From NCBI RefSeq assembly GCF_017916255.1, contig NZ_CP072827.1, positions 1,178,001 through 1,242,000 on the forward strand: a stretch of 64,000 nucleotides of DNA, in the 5' to 3' direction. The stretch is from Streptomyces mobaraensis NBRC 13819 = DSM 40847 (GTDB taxonomy: Bacteria > Actinomycetota > Actinomycetes > Streptomycetales > Streptomycetaceae). Position numbers and translations under genes: made by a program. Shown here piece by piece: positions 26,081 through 34,115 of this stretch (position 1 is the first letter of the stretch; each line of letters opens with the position of its first letter). The notes below the pieces were generated by a model that had not been told where the DNA came from, ran no database searches, and saw nothing but the letters and a program-made list of their open reading frames with translations.

Positions 26081-26716
26081 ATGAGCCGACACCCCGTCCG
26101 GCCGTCCCGCACCCTACCCGCGGCCGAATGGTGGGCGCCGCTCCTCGTCGATCTGGGCGCCGTACAGCGCGGGAGTGCCGGACACGGCCTGTGCGTGGAG
26201 AGTGTCGATCTCACCACCGGCTGCGCCCGAGTCACGGTGCGGTGGCCCGGCACCCCCGCCACCGCCCTCCTGCCCGACCCCGAGGCCGGCCGTGACGCGC
26301 TCCTGCGGTCGATCGCCGCGGCCGGCCCCGCCCGGCTCGCCGAGGACGACGATCCGACGGAATCAACACCCTCACCGCTCGCCGGCCACGGCTGGCTGCT
26401 CGACGAGCTCGGACGGCGGAGCGATGCCTGGTACGCGTACCTCGCCGAACCGGTCGAGCTCCTCCGGGTGTGGACCGACGGCCACCGGACCACACACGTC
26501 GCCGTGGGGCGCACCTCGCGCGGCGACGTGGTGGAGGTCCGTGTCCCCGTGGCCGGCCTGGGGGCCGACGGCATGGACGCCGGTCTCGCCTACACCATCG
26601 TGGAGCGCGCCGTGACCGTAGCGGAGCGGGACCTCCGCCCGGCGGCCCGGCTAAAGGACCGGCCCGCCTTCTCGACGGGGCTTCCGGGGGAGGACGCGGG
26701 GCCAGGCCGTTGGTGA
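26081..26716 (+). CDS. Cytosolic hypothetical protein paired with the secreted protein
   Basis: A 211-residue protein from ATG 26081 with CAGGAGG upstream, 27 bases after the secreted-protein gene and surely in the same operon. It has no signal peptide or membrane helix, is rich in acidic residues, and contains EWWAPLLVDLGAVQRG near the start and AGHGWLLDELGRRSDAWYAYL mid-protein. No family is recognised. Its stop codon TGA 26714-26716 falls in the third attachment-site copy, so the end of the protein was set by a recombination junction. A protective or partner role for the upstream protein is conceivable. Confidence 0.7.
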   Translation: MSRHPVRPSRTLPAAEWWAPLLVDLGAVQRGSAGHGLCVESVDLTTGCARVTVRWPGTPATALLPDPEAGRDALLRSIAAAGPARLAEDDDPTESTPSPLAGHGWLLDELGRRSDAWYAYLAEPVELLRVWTDGHRTTHVAVGRTSRGDVVEVRVPVAGLGADGMDAGLAYTIVERAVTVAERDLRPAARLKDRPAFSTGLPGEDAGPGRW

Positions 26717-26748
26717 GCTGCTCCCCGAAGAATCTCGGCTTCTTCTAG
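26711..26748 (+). repeat. Attachment-site copy 3, right end of element B
   Basis: The sequence encodes LVSCSPKNLGFF in the former aldehyde dehydrogenase frame and ends TAG 26746-26748. The core 26719-26738 differs from the other two copies at two of 20 positions. It shares TTGGTGAGCT before the core, and the hairpin after it, with copy 2. It is the outermost attachment site of the tandem array that I can define. Confidence 0.8.
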
Positions 26749-26762
26749 AGCTCGAAGTCGGC

Positions 26763-26792
26763 TGCCTGCAGGCTTCAGTCGGGCTCCAGGCA
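26763..26792. terminator. Hairpin after attachment-site copy 3
   Basis: TGCCTGCAG (26763-26771) pairs with CTCCAGGCA (26784-26792) with one mismatch. It is the counterpart of the hairpin at 23611-23639. Confidence 0.55.
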
Positions 26793-27055
26793 ACCCGAAA
26801 CCCTGGTCACCGCCGCATATGCTGGACCGACCGACAACTGCTCCCAGCAGGGGCACGACGGTCGGGCGGTCCTGTTCCAACTTCGCCCGGTCATCGCGGA
26901 GTCCATGGCGGTGGTATGGCGTCGGCCCGCGTGCTCGCGGACTGGCCTGGCTGCCGTGCGTGTTGCTGATCAGGGCCCCGGGGCCGGTGGAGTCGGGCCG
27001 GTGGCCGGCGAGGAGTGGAGCCGCGGGGCGGCGGTGATGCTCGCGGAGCCCGGGT
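26793..27055. other. Intergenic between element B and helicase gene
   Basis: No convincing gene. It lies downstream of the leftward DEAD-box gene. Confidence 0.4.
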
Positions 27056-28480
27056 TCAGCCGCCGCGGCGCACTCGGGCGGCCTTGCGGGCCTCCGCGAG
27101 CTTGCGGGCCTCGGTGGTCTTGCGGGACGGCTTGCCGCCGGAGCCGTTCTTCGTGTCCTTGGTGCTGCCCAGGCCGCGGAACGGGGTGTTGTGGTTCTTG
27201 GGGCGTGACACGGTCGGCCCACCGTCGAGAGGCTCGCCGGAGGGGGCCCTGGCGCCGGTGATACGGCTCAGCTCCGCCTCGCCGGACCGCACCTTGGTGA
27301 CCTTGGGAGCGACGTCGGCGTCCGCCATGACCTGGCTCGTTTCGCGGCGCTGTCCCGACAGGACGAGTGTCACGACGGTCCCGGAGCGGCCGGCCCGGGC
27401 CGTGCGGCCCGCGCGGTGCAGGTAGTCCTTCGGGTCGGTGGCCGGGTCGACGTTGACCACGAGGTCGAGGTCGTCGACGTGGAGGCCGCGTGCGGCGACG
27501 TTCGTCGCCACGAGCGCCGTGATCTGTCCGTTCTTGAACTGGGCCAGGGTGCGGGTGCGCTGCGGCTGGGACTTCCCGCTGTGCAGGGCGGCGGCGGACA
27601 CGCCGCTGGCCCGCAGATGCCGCGTGAGCTGGTCGACGCCGTGCTTGGAGTCCAGGAACAGGAGGACGCGGCCGTCCCGGGCGGCGATCTCGGTGGTCAC
27701 GGCGTACCGGTCGGGGCCGTGCACGACGAAGACGTGGTGCTCGATCGCGGAGACCGCGCTGGACGAGGGGTCCACGGAGTGGACGGCGGCGTCGCGCAGG
27801 TAGCCCTGGACCAGTTCGTCGACGTCTCGGTCGAGAGTGGCGGAGAACAGCATCCGCTGCCCGTCGGGACGCACCTGGTCCAGGATCTCGCTGACCTGTG
27901 GCAGGAATCCCATGTCGCACATCTGGTCCGCCTCGTCCAGGACCGTGATGCGCACGCGTCCCAGTCGGCAGTCCTTGCGCTCGATGAGGTCGTGCAGTCT
28001 GCCGGGGGTGGCGACGACGATCTCGGCGCCGTCCCGCAGCGCGGCGGCCTGTCGTCCGATGGACACTCCGCCCACCACGGTCGCGAGCCGCAGCCGCAGC
28101 GCCTCGGCGTACGGGGTGAGCGCCTCGCCGACCTGCTGCGCCAGCTCCCGGGTGGGCACCAGCACGAGTGCCAGCGGCTCCTTGGACTGCGCGCGCCGTC
28201 CGGCCGTCCGGGCGAGCATCCCGAGGCCGAAAGCGAGGGTCTTGCCGGATCCCGTGCGGCCCCGGCCCAGGACGTCCCGCCCCGCCAGAACGTTCGGCAG
28301 CACCGCCGCCTGGATGGGGAAGGGCTTGGTCACACCCTGCTCGCCGAGCACCCGCAGAACCTCGGCCGGCAGCCCCAGCTCCGCGAAGGAGGCCGCCGTG
28401 GGCCGCGCCGGAGTGGCGCCCGACGGCTCGGGCAGACAGTCCTGTCGTCGGACATCGGCACGTACTGATCCGCTGCTCAC
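27056..28480 (-). CDS. DEAD-box ATP-dependent RNA helicase
   Basis: A 474-residue RNA helicase. The core motifs occur in order: Q-motif region FAELGLP...PIQ, GRTGSGKT (motif I), PTRELA (Ia), TPGRL (Ib), DEAD in VLDEADQM (II), SAT (III) and HRAGRTAR (VI). A basic tail rich in Lys and Arg follows (PSRKTTEARKLAEARKAARVRRGG region), suited to RNA binding. Such proteins unwind structured RNA in cold response, ribosome assembly or decay. The start is GTG 28480 with GGAGGAAGG upstream. It is single-gene and transcribed towards the mobile elements. Confidence 0.94.
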   Translation of the reverse strand: MSSGSVRADVRRQDCLPEPSGATPARPTAASFAELGLPAEVLRVLGEQGVTKPFPIQAAVLPNVLAGRDVLGRGRTGSGKTLAFGLGMLARTAGRRAQSKEPLALVLVPTRELAQQVGEALTPYAEALRLRLATVVGGVSIGRQAAALRDGAEIVVATPGRLHDLIERKDCRLGRVRITVLDEADQMCDMGFLPQVSEILDQVRPDGQRMLFSATLDRDVDELVQGYLRDAAVHSVDPSSSAVSAIEHHVFVVHGPDRYAVTTEIAARDGRVLLFLDSKHGVDQLTRHLRASGVSAAALHSGKSQPQRTRTLAQFKNGQITALVATNVAARGLHVDDLDLVVNVDPATDPKDYLHRAGRTARAGRSGTVVTLVLSGQRRETSQVMADADVAPKVTKVRSGEAELSRITGARAPSGEPLDGGPTVSRPKNHNTPFRGLGSTKDTKNGSGGKPSRKTTEARKLAEARKAARVRRGG

Positions 28481-28687
28481 AGAAAGCCTTCCTCCGAAGA
28501 GACCGTACCGAGGAAGGCGCGGCCGAGTCGCGGCCACCAGCCTGGGACACCGCAGGGAGCACCGACACGGCGACGATGCAAACGGGAAAGGCTAGCACGG
28601 ACCGGTGCCGTCCGGACTGCCGGAGTCCCCGGCCGACGTCGTGTCCGTGGAACAGACGGTGCGGGCGCCCGGCCGCCGGCACGGCGC

Positions 28688-29743
28688 TCACCCGCCGGGC
28701 AGGCTCCGTACGACGTACATCATGTGCTGGAGGTTTCCCGCCCGCAGCCACTCCCTGGGCCCACCCACACCCTCGCCCGTCGAGAGCGGACCGTTCGCGC
28801 AGTCACTCAGCCATGCCTCGCCCTCTCCGGCTCCCGCTCCCCGGAACTCGGGCAGTCGAGTTATCCGGCGAGCCGCACCACGGTTGACGGCGATCCTGTC
28901 GGGTCCTCGAGTCAGCGTCTTGAACAGCAGGTACGAGCTGGCGGTGGTGTACCGGAGCACACTCCAGGGCGGCCCGCCCTTCCTTCCCGGAGCCGGGTCC
29001 TGCCCGAGGGCACTCGGCGGCTGCACGCCGTAGTCGCCATAACGGAGCAGCGGAGCATAGGCCCTGCCCGTCGCACGCACCTCATGCCACATGCGCCACT
29101 CCGCCCGGGACCCCTCACACGACCCTCCTTCCAGCATCTCAGCGGTCGCCCGGGGGAAGGCCCCGCCGAGCAGGGCGGCGCTCCGCCAGACCGCCAAGGG
29201 CATCAGCGCGTCGAGGGCGCGGAGCGCCTCCTTGCCCGCGTCGGGCCGGTCGTCGAGCACCGCACCCATGTCAAGCAGCAGGTCCACGGGCACCTCCGGA
29301 CCCGTCCGGGACAGCAGGCCCCGGACATCCTCTCGGTGACGGCCATCCCACTCTCCCGGGACCCGTACTCGGACGCCCAGTCCGCGCCGGCAGCGCCGCG
29401 CCGTCTCCACCGCCGCCATCTGCTGAAGCCCGGTCCTCCCCGGTCCGGTGACCGGCCGTAACCGACCCCACTCGCAGTACGCGGACAGCGCCTCGGCCAG
29501 GGCGGCGATCTGGGCGTCCTCACCGAAGGGTGCGTCGATCCATCCGCCGTGACGGCTGACGGCACTCACCGGATCAACGTACTTGCCGACGGCCATGGTG
29601 AGCGTCTGCGGGGCTGCTCCGGGCAACGGCGGCAGATTCCACAGCGGCCGGATCGCGGCCCGAACGTCCGGCCACAACCGCCCGAAGGCCCCGGTCGCAT
29701 GCTGCCGAGCCGGCAGAACGGGAATATAGAGCGGTCCGGACAT
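28688..29743 (-). CDS. Beta-family protein (PF14350-like)
   Basis: A 351-residue protein from ATG 29743 with GAGGGGGAG upstream. The opening YIPVLPARQHATGAFGRLWPDVRAAIRPLWNLPP is the hallmark of the beta-protein family, which also includes phage proteins; function unknown. In other bacteria such genes often sit in phage or defence islands. Here it is leftward, 207 bases upstream of the helicase gene, between the tandem elements and a degenerate copy of their end at 29866. It may therefore belong to an older inserted segment. Confidence 0.7.
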   Translation of the reverse strand: MSGPLYIPVLPARQHATGAFGRLWPDVRAAIRPLWNLPPLPGAAPQTLTMAVGKYVDPVSAVSRHGGWIDAPFGEDAQIAALAEALSAYCEWGRLRPVTGPGRTGLQQMAAVETARRCRRGLGVRVRVPGEWDGRHREDVRGLLSRTGPEVPVDLLLDMGAVLDDRPDAGKEALRALDALMPLAVWRSAALLGGAFPRATAEMLEGGSCEGSRAEWRMWHEVRATGRAYAPLLRYGDYGVQPPSALGQDPAPGRKGGPPWSVLRYTTASSYLLFKTLTRGPDRIAVNRGAARRITRLPEFRGAGAGEGEAWLSDCANGPLSTGEGVGGPREWLRAGNLQHMMYVVRSLPGG

Positions 29744-29865
29744 CGCGGCTCCCCCTCGGCACGGTCCGTGCGCATCCCTTCCTGTCAGGTTCGGTTCGCC
29801 GCCAAGCACGTGAAAAGAGCGCCATTTCGGCCCGCATGGCCGATGCGTGGGCACCCAGCCCGGCC

Positions 29866-29905
29866 CGTCAGGCGCCTTTGTCGGGGCTTCCATCCGGTAG
29901 AGGAC
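29866..29905 (+). repeat. Degenerate copy of element-A left flank
   Basis: CGTCAGGCGCCTTTGT is identical to 12505-12520, the right arm of the terminator after aldehyde dehydrogenase. The next 25 bases (GGCTTCCATCCGG...) remain recognisably similar to 12521-12545. No attachment core precedes it. It looks like the eroded end of a third, older element. The remainder of 29744-30129 shows no gene. Confidence 0.5.
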
Positions 29906-30129
29906 GGGAGCGGTATCGGGTGGGCAGGATCGAGTAGCCGACGGGGCGTGACGTGTCTCGGTGGCGTGGCGGATGAACTGAGCTGCGGGGCTCTCGGGTC
30001 CCGGAGGTGCCGAGGGGCGGGTGGGGGGCATCGGGCCGGATCCGGCTCGGCGGCCGCTCCCCAGGGCGACGAAGTCGGGCTCGCCCTCCGCACGACCGGC
30101 CGCGTGAGTTCCGATTTCGTGCCCACCGG

Positions 30130-30600
30130 TCACGAGGGGGCGCGGTCGGAGGGGGGCCAGACGTAGGGCAGGTCGTCGGGGACGTCCGGGAAGAGGGGGG
30201 AGTAGATCTCTCGCGCCTTGCGTACCAGCGCCGACTGGTGACTGCGGTGGAAGGCCGGGTCTCCCAGCCAGGGCGGCAGCTCGCCGTCGTCGGCCAGTTC
30301 GTCCTGGGGGCGTACGGGGGCGCCGGGGCGGTGCCGGGAGAAGTCGGTGGCCAGGGTGGTGGCGCAGGTGTCGGCGTGTCCCTTCGCCACCCATACCGCG
30401 CACACGTCGAGGCCGTAGCGGACCAGGGCTTCCTCGTAGCCGGTCCACATGCGCACCGCGGGGTGGTGCCGCCATCCGTAGCCGGGCACGGTCAGGCCGC
30501 GCAGCACCTGGAGCGCCTCCACGCGCTGCTTGCCCAGGCGGGGCGGGTCCAGGACCTCGGCGGACCGGGTGAAGCCGGGGTACGGGAGGAAAGTCTGCAC
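30130..30600 (-). CDS. MSMEG_6728-type protein, pyrimidine-dimer glycosylase-like
   Basis: A 156-residue protein from GTG 30600. It matches the actinobacterial MSMEG_6728 type, part of the pyrimidine dimer DNA glycosylase family (PF03013): MQTFLPYPGFTRSAEVLD, RLGKQRVEALQVLR, YGWRHHPAVRMWTGYEEAL. Relatives of T4 endonuclease V excise UV-induced pyrimidine dimers, but activity of this branch is not established to my knowledge. The gene stands alone, leftward, after a gene-free GC-rich stretch. Confidence 0.75.
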   Translation of the reverse strand: MQTFLPYPGFTRSAEVLDPPRLGKQRVEALQVLRGLTVPGYGWRHHPAVRMWTGYEEALVRYGLDVCAVWVAKGHADTCATTLATDFSRHRPGAPVRPQDELADDGELPPWLGDPAFHRSHQSALVRKAREIYSPLFPDVPDDLPYVWPPSDRAPS

Positions 30601-31106
30601 GCGGAATGCCTACCGCACGACGGGCCCGGCTCCGCCTCCTCCCCTTGGGCGCACTTCGTCCGGACCAGGGACACGCCGGGGCATCCGGCCGAGGCGGCCG
30701 GCGTGCGCCGGGCACGGAGGCGGCGTGCACGGTGGCGGCATGCACCGGGCACGGAGGCGGTGGGCGCCGGGCACGGAGGCGGTGGGCGGGGACGGCCCGC
30801 GCGGCGGCCGAGGGGCAGCCGCGCGGCGGAGCCGTCGAGCACGGCCCGGCGCACGCCTCAGCCGCATCGCCGCCCGCGCCGGGCCGGCGGCGGCCTCGCG
30901 GCCCGGCCGGGTGAGGCGCCGGGCACCTGGCGGGCCGGGGTGCCACCCCCGGCGCCAGGACCCGAGGGTCGCGGGCGCCGGGGTCGTCGGCCAGGAGGGC
31001 GCCGGGGCCGTCGGCCAGGAGCATTCGCCGCCGCACGGCCCCGCACCTCGGAAGGCCCGCGCCTCAGAAGACCCCCGCCCCGAAGAACTCGCCCCCGCCC
31101 CTCCCC
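30601..31106. other. Gene-free GC-rich stretch with tandem repeats
   Basis: No reading frame here has a credible start signal. The stretch is dominated by short direct repeats (see next entry). A second duplication of GCCGGGG(T/C)CGTCGGCCAGGAG lies at about 30978-31021. Confidence 0.5.
30704..30785 (+). repeat. Tandem repeats of about 20 bases
   Basis: Three near-identical units CCGGGCACGGAGGCGG occur at about 30708, 30745 and 30767, embedded in GCGCCGGGC...GGTGGG. They are not palindromic and not regularly spaced, so they are not CRISPR; slippage-prone simple DNA is likely. Confidence 0.5.
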
Positions 31107-32411
31107 TCACACCACGCTGAGCGGATACGCCGCCGTAGCCGAGCGAGGCGGCCAAGCGCACGGGGTCAGGATGCCGAGGACGTAGGCGCGGGCGACGAGG
31201 GATGGGCGGGTTGCCGCGCCCAGGAGGTGTCGCAGGCGGCTGAGGTGGTAGTCGACCGTCTGCCGGGACAACTGCAGCGACGTGGCGATGTCGCCGTTAC
31301 TGCTGCCCTCCGCCAGGAGGGAGAGGATGCGGATCTGTGCGGCGGTGAGCGGCGTGTGTGCCTCGTGGGCGAGGCTCTGGTGGGTCACGACCGCCCAGAC
31401 GCGCCGGGCCCGGGTGGCGGAGTGGCCGGTCGTCGTCAGGTGGAGCCGCGCGCGGCGCCGCAGCCCGTGGGCGTCCACGAGCACCACGGACGTCTCCACC
31501 CGCCTGGTGCGGCGCGCTATCAGGTCGTTCCAGCGCCGGAGCAGCCGGTCGAGGTCCGGTTCCGGTTCCGGGGCGAGCAGGGTGTGCGCGCGGAGGCCGA
31601 CCAGGTCGTGCGGGCTGAGCCGGAGCAGTCCGGCCGCCGCCGCGCTCGCCTCGACCACGCGCCCGTTCGCCGAGAGCAGCGCGCAGGGCAGGCCGCTGTG
31701 GTCGCGCAGGGCCTGCAGGTTCTCCTCGGCCTCCCGCCACCGGGCCGTGGCGCGCAGGTGGTCGGTGACGTCCACGTAGATGCCGGCGACGCAGGTCTGC
31801 GCGTTCTCCCGGACGGGGAAGCGGTGGCCCACCGCCCGGCCCGTGGTGCCGTCCCGGCGCCGGTAGCCGAGGGTGTGGCGCACCGGTGTGCCCCGGCTGA
31901 GGATCTCCTGGTCGAGGGTGCGGAACCGGTCGGCGTCGGCGGGCTCGTCGAGGTCCTCTATGTACTTGCCGACGACCTCGTCCGGGACGGTGCCGTAGAG
32001 GTGCCCGTAGGCGTGGTTGGCCCACAGGTAGCGGCCGTCGCCGTCCCGTATGAAGGCGGCGGCGGGGGCGAGGTCCACCAGGTCCGCGAAGGCCGCGTCC
32101 TCGCGCGGGGCCTCGGCGCGGGGGGTGCCGGCCTCCACGGCGAGGCCGTGCGTACGGCCGTGGTCCGCGCTCTCGTCCGGGAGCCGGGTGACGTCGAAGG
32201 TGCGGCCCTCGAACCGGACGCGCCGGCGGCCGTCCCGCGGTGCGTGCGCCGGGTCGGGGAGTTCCCGGAGCAGCCGGTCCAGGAAGCGGTGTGCCGTGCC
32301 CGTGTCGGTGAAGGCGCCGCCTCCCTGGTCCAGCACCCGTCCTGTCTCGTCGGCTTCCCACCAGAACGCGGGAAGGTGCTCGAGCAGCGTTTTGAGCCGG
32401 GAATCGTCCAC
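31107..32411 (-). CDS. PAS-domain LuxR-family transcriptional regulator
   Basis: A 434-residue protein. Two or three PAS-like domains fill residues 1-330; the clearest is FADLVDLAPAAAFIRDGDGRYLWANHAYGHLYG (about 105-140). The C-terminal LuxR helix-turn-helix reads LTAAQIRILSLLAEGSSNGDIATSLQLSRQTVDYHLSRL (about 355-395). It probably senses a small ligand or redox signal and binds DNA. The start is GTG 32411. It diverges from the ATP-grasp/dikinase/MFS operon across a 330-base gap that contains an inverted repeat, so it is the likely controller of that operon. Confidence 0.88.
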   Translation of the reverse strand: MDDSRLKTLLEHLPAFWWEADETGRVLDQGGGAFTDTGTAHRFLDRLLRELPDPAHAPRDGRRRVRFEGRTFDVTRLPDESADHGRTHGLAVEAGTPRAEAPREDAAFADLVDLAPAAAFIRDGDGRYLWANHAYGHLYGTVPDEVVGKYIEDLDEPADADRFRTLDQEILSRGTPVRHTLGYRRRDGTTGRAVGHRFPVRENAQTCVAGIYVDVTDHLRATARWREAEENLQALRDHSGLPCALLSANGRVVEASAAAAGLLRLSPHDLVGLRAHTLLAPEPEPDLDRLLRRWNDLIARRTRRVETSVVLVDAHGLRRRARLHLTTTGHSATRARRVWAVVTHQSLAHEAHTPLTAAQIRILSLLAEGSSNGDIATSLQLSRQTVDYHLSRLRHLLGAATRPSLVARAYVLGILTPCAWPPRSATAAYPLSVV

Positions 32412-32741
32412 TGCGGTCTCCGTCCGTATATGACTGGCTGACGCTCAGTCACACAACGTCGGATGACCCGGCCCCGCTCCGCGCACGCCCGGTTCTCGGC
32501 CGGATACCGCTGTGGCGGGAGCGACGGAGGAAACCACAGGCGCCCCGGGACTCAGGCGAATGCCAGAGTTCCGGGGTTCCGCATGGGCGTCGCGGACGTC
32601 CGGAGCCTGGTCCCCTTGAGTGAGCGGGTGAACACGCCCCGCCACGCGCCCCGCCACGCGGGCCGCGGAGCCCTCGGAACCACCACGCGTTCCCCCGCGT
32701 ACGGCGATCCGCCGAAACCGGACGATTGGAGACGAACTTCA
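32412..32741. promoter_or_regulatory. Divergent control region of regulator and ATP-grasp operon
   Basis: A 330-base gap. At 32431-32451 TGACTG and CAGTCA arms (9 bases between) form an inverted repeat 20 bases upstream of the regulator start, a candidate site for autoregulation by the LuxR-type protein. No gene is credible inside the gap. Confidence 0.4.
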
Positions 32742-34115
32742 GTGAGCAAGGTGCTGTTAGTGCATGCCAAGGGTGGTCCGCCGCTCGGCCACGTCCTCTC
32801 CCGGACGGCCGCGAGGGCGGAAGTGCACCTGCTGGCGCTCAGCGCTCTTCCTCCCGCCGTGGCGGGCTCCGCCCGCAGACTGTGCGCCTCGGTCGTGACA
32901 CCGGCCGACGAGCACCGCCCCGACCTGGTGTCCCTGATCGTCGCGCGGGCCGAGGCCGTCGGCGCGGACGCGGTGCTCACCTTCTCCGAGTACGCGGTCG
33001 TGGCCGTCGCCGAGGCATGCGAGGCGCTCGGCCTCAAGGGGGCGGGCAGCGCCGCCGCGCTCGCTCGCGACAAGCGGCTGATGCGCCGCACCTGGCGGCA
33101 ACACGGTTTGCCGCAGCCGGAGTTCCGTCCCGTGGACACCGAGGCCGACCTGCACGCGGCGGCGCGCGCCCTGCCGGGACCGCTGCTGCTGAAGGCGGCC
33201 TGGAGCGCCGGGTCCACCGCGCACCGGATCATCCGCTCCCCGCACGAGGTGCCGGCCGCCTGGGCCCGCTCCCGTGCCGTGATGGCCGAATCCGCCCAAC
33301 TGGGCTACGCGGAGCTGCATGTGGCCGAGGCCGACGCGCACTACGTGGTCGAGCAGATCGTCACCGGCACCGCGTCGGGCTGGTTCGACGAGCCGGGCTG
33401 GGGCGACTACGTCAGCGTCGAGGGCGTCGTGACGGACGGCACCTTCCGCCCGGTGTGCCTCAGCGGGCGGATGCCCACGGTCGAGCCGTTCACCGAACGC
33501 GCGAGCATCACCCCCGCCCTGCTGCCCGAGGACGCCCAGGACCGGATCGTGGACCTGGCCCGCCGCGCGGTCGACGCCCTCGGCCTGCGCGACTGCGGGA
33601 CCCACACCGAGATCAAGCTCGGCGCCGACGGCAGGATGTGGCTGATCGAGACGGCCGCCCGGTTCGGCGGCGCGATGACCGTGCCGCAGATCGAGGAGGT
33701 CTTCGGGCTCGACCTGGTCGGCATGCTCGTCGACCACCTCCTCGGGCGTCCGGCCGCGTGGCCCGAGCGGGCCCTCACCCCGGCGCGGGCGCGCGGCGCG
33801 GCGGGCTCCCTCGTCGTGCTCGCGGTCGACGGCCGCGGCCGGGCCTGGCCGGACCGCAGGCTCTGGGACTTCCGGGCCGTCTCGGCGGACGTCCCCCTCA
33901 GCCGGGGCAGCCGCCTGTCGGTGGTCGCGGAGAGTTCACTCGCCGACGGCGAGGTCGTGCCGGTGTACGACCCGGCCGCCGGCGCCAACACCATGGCGGC
34001 CCTGTGCCTGCTCTCCGCCACCGACGCGCGGACCGTGCTCCGCGACTTCGAGACCGTGGTGGACGCCCTGCCCCGGGTGCTGCCCGCCGCTCAGCCCCAG
34101 GAGGTTTCGGCATGA
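32742..34115 (+). CDS. ATP-grasp ligase
   Basis: A 457-residue ATP-grasp enzyme. It has an N-terminal pre-ATP domain (KVLLVHAKGGPPLGHVLSRTA, then DAVLTFSEYAVVAVAEACEALGLKG). An ATP-binding lid and fold follow: DKRLMRRTWRQHGLPQPEF, PLLLKAAWSAGS, and the metal-binding end HTEIKLGADGRMWLIETAARFGG. These enzymes join a carboxylate to an amine through an acyl phosphate, as in L-amino-acid ligases of small peptide antibiotics. The start is GTG 32742. It is the first gene of a three-gene operon; its stop overlaps the next start (ATGA). Substrates cannot be read from sequence. Confidence 0.88.
   Translation: MSKVLLVHAKGGPPLGHVLSRTAARAEVHLLALSALPPAVAGSARRLCASVVTPADEHRPDLVSLIVARAEAVGADAVLTFSEYAVVAVAEACEALGLKGAGSAAALARDKRLMRRTWRQHGLPQPEFRPVDTEADLHAAARALPGPLLLKAAWSAGSTAHRIIRSPHEVPAAWARSRAVMAESAQLGYAELHVAEADAHYVVEQIVTGTASGWFDEPGWGDYVSVEGVVTDGTFRPVCLSGRMPTVEPFTERASITPALLPEDAQDRIVDLARRAVDALGLRDCGTHTEIKLGADGRMWLIETAARFGGAMTVPQIEEVFGLDLVGMLVDHLLGRPAAWPERALTPARARGAAGSLVVLAVDGRGRAWPDRRLWDFRAVSADVPLSRGSRLSVVAESSLADGEVVPVYDPAAGANTMAALCLLSATDARTVLRDFETVVDALPRVLPAAQPQEVSA

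Noticed and set aside
30704..30785. Possible CRISPR-like repeats
   Set aside because: Units are irregularly spaced, not palindromic and without spacers of constant length.
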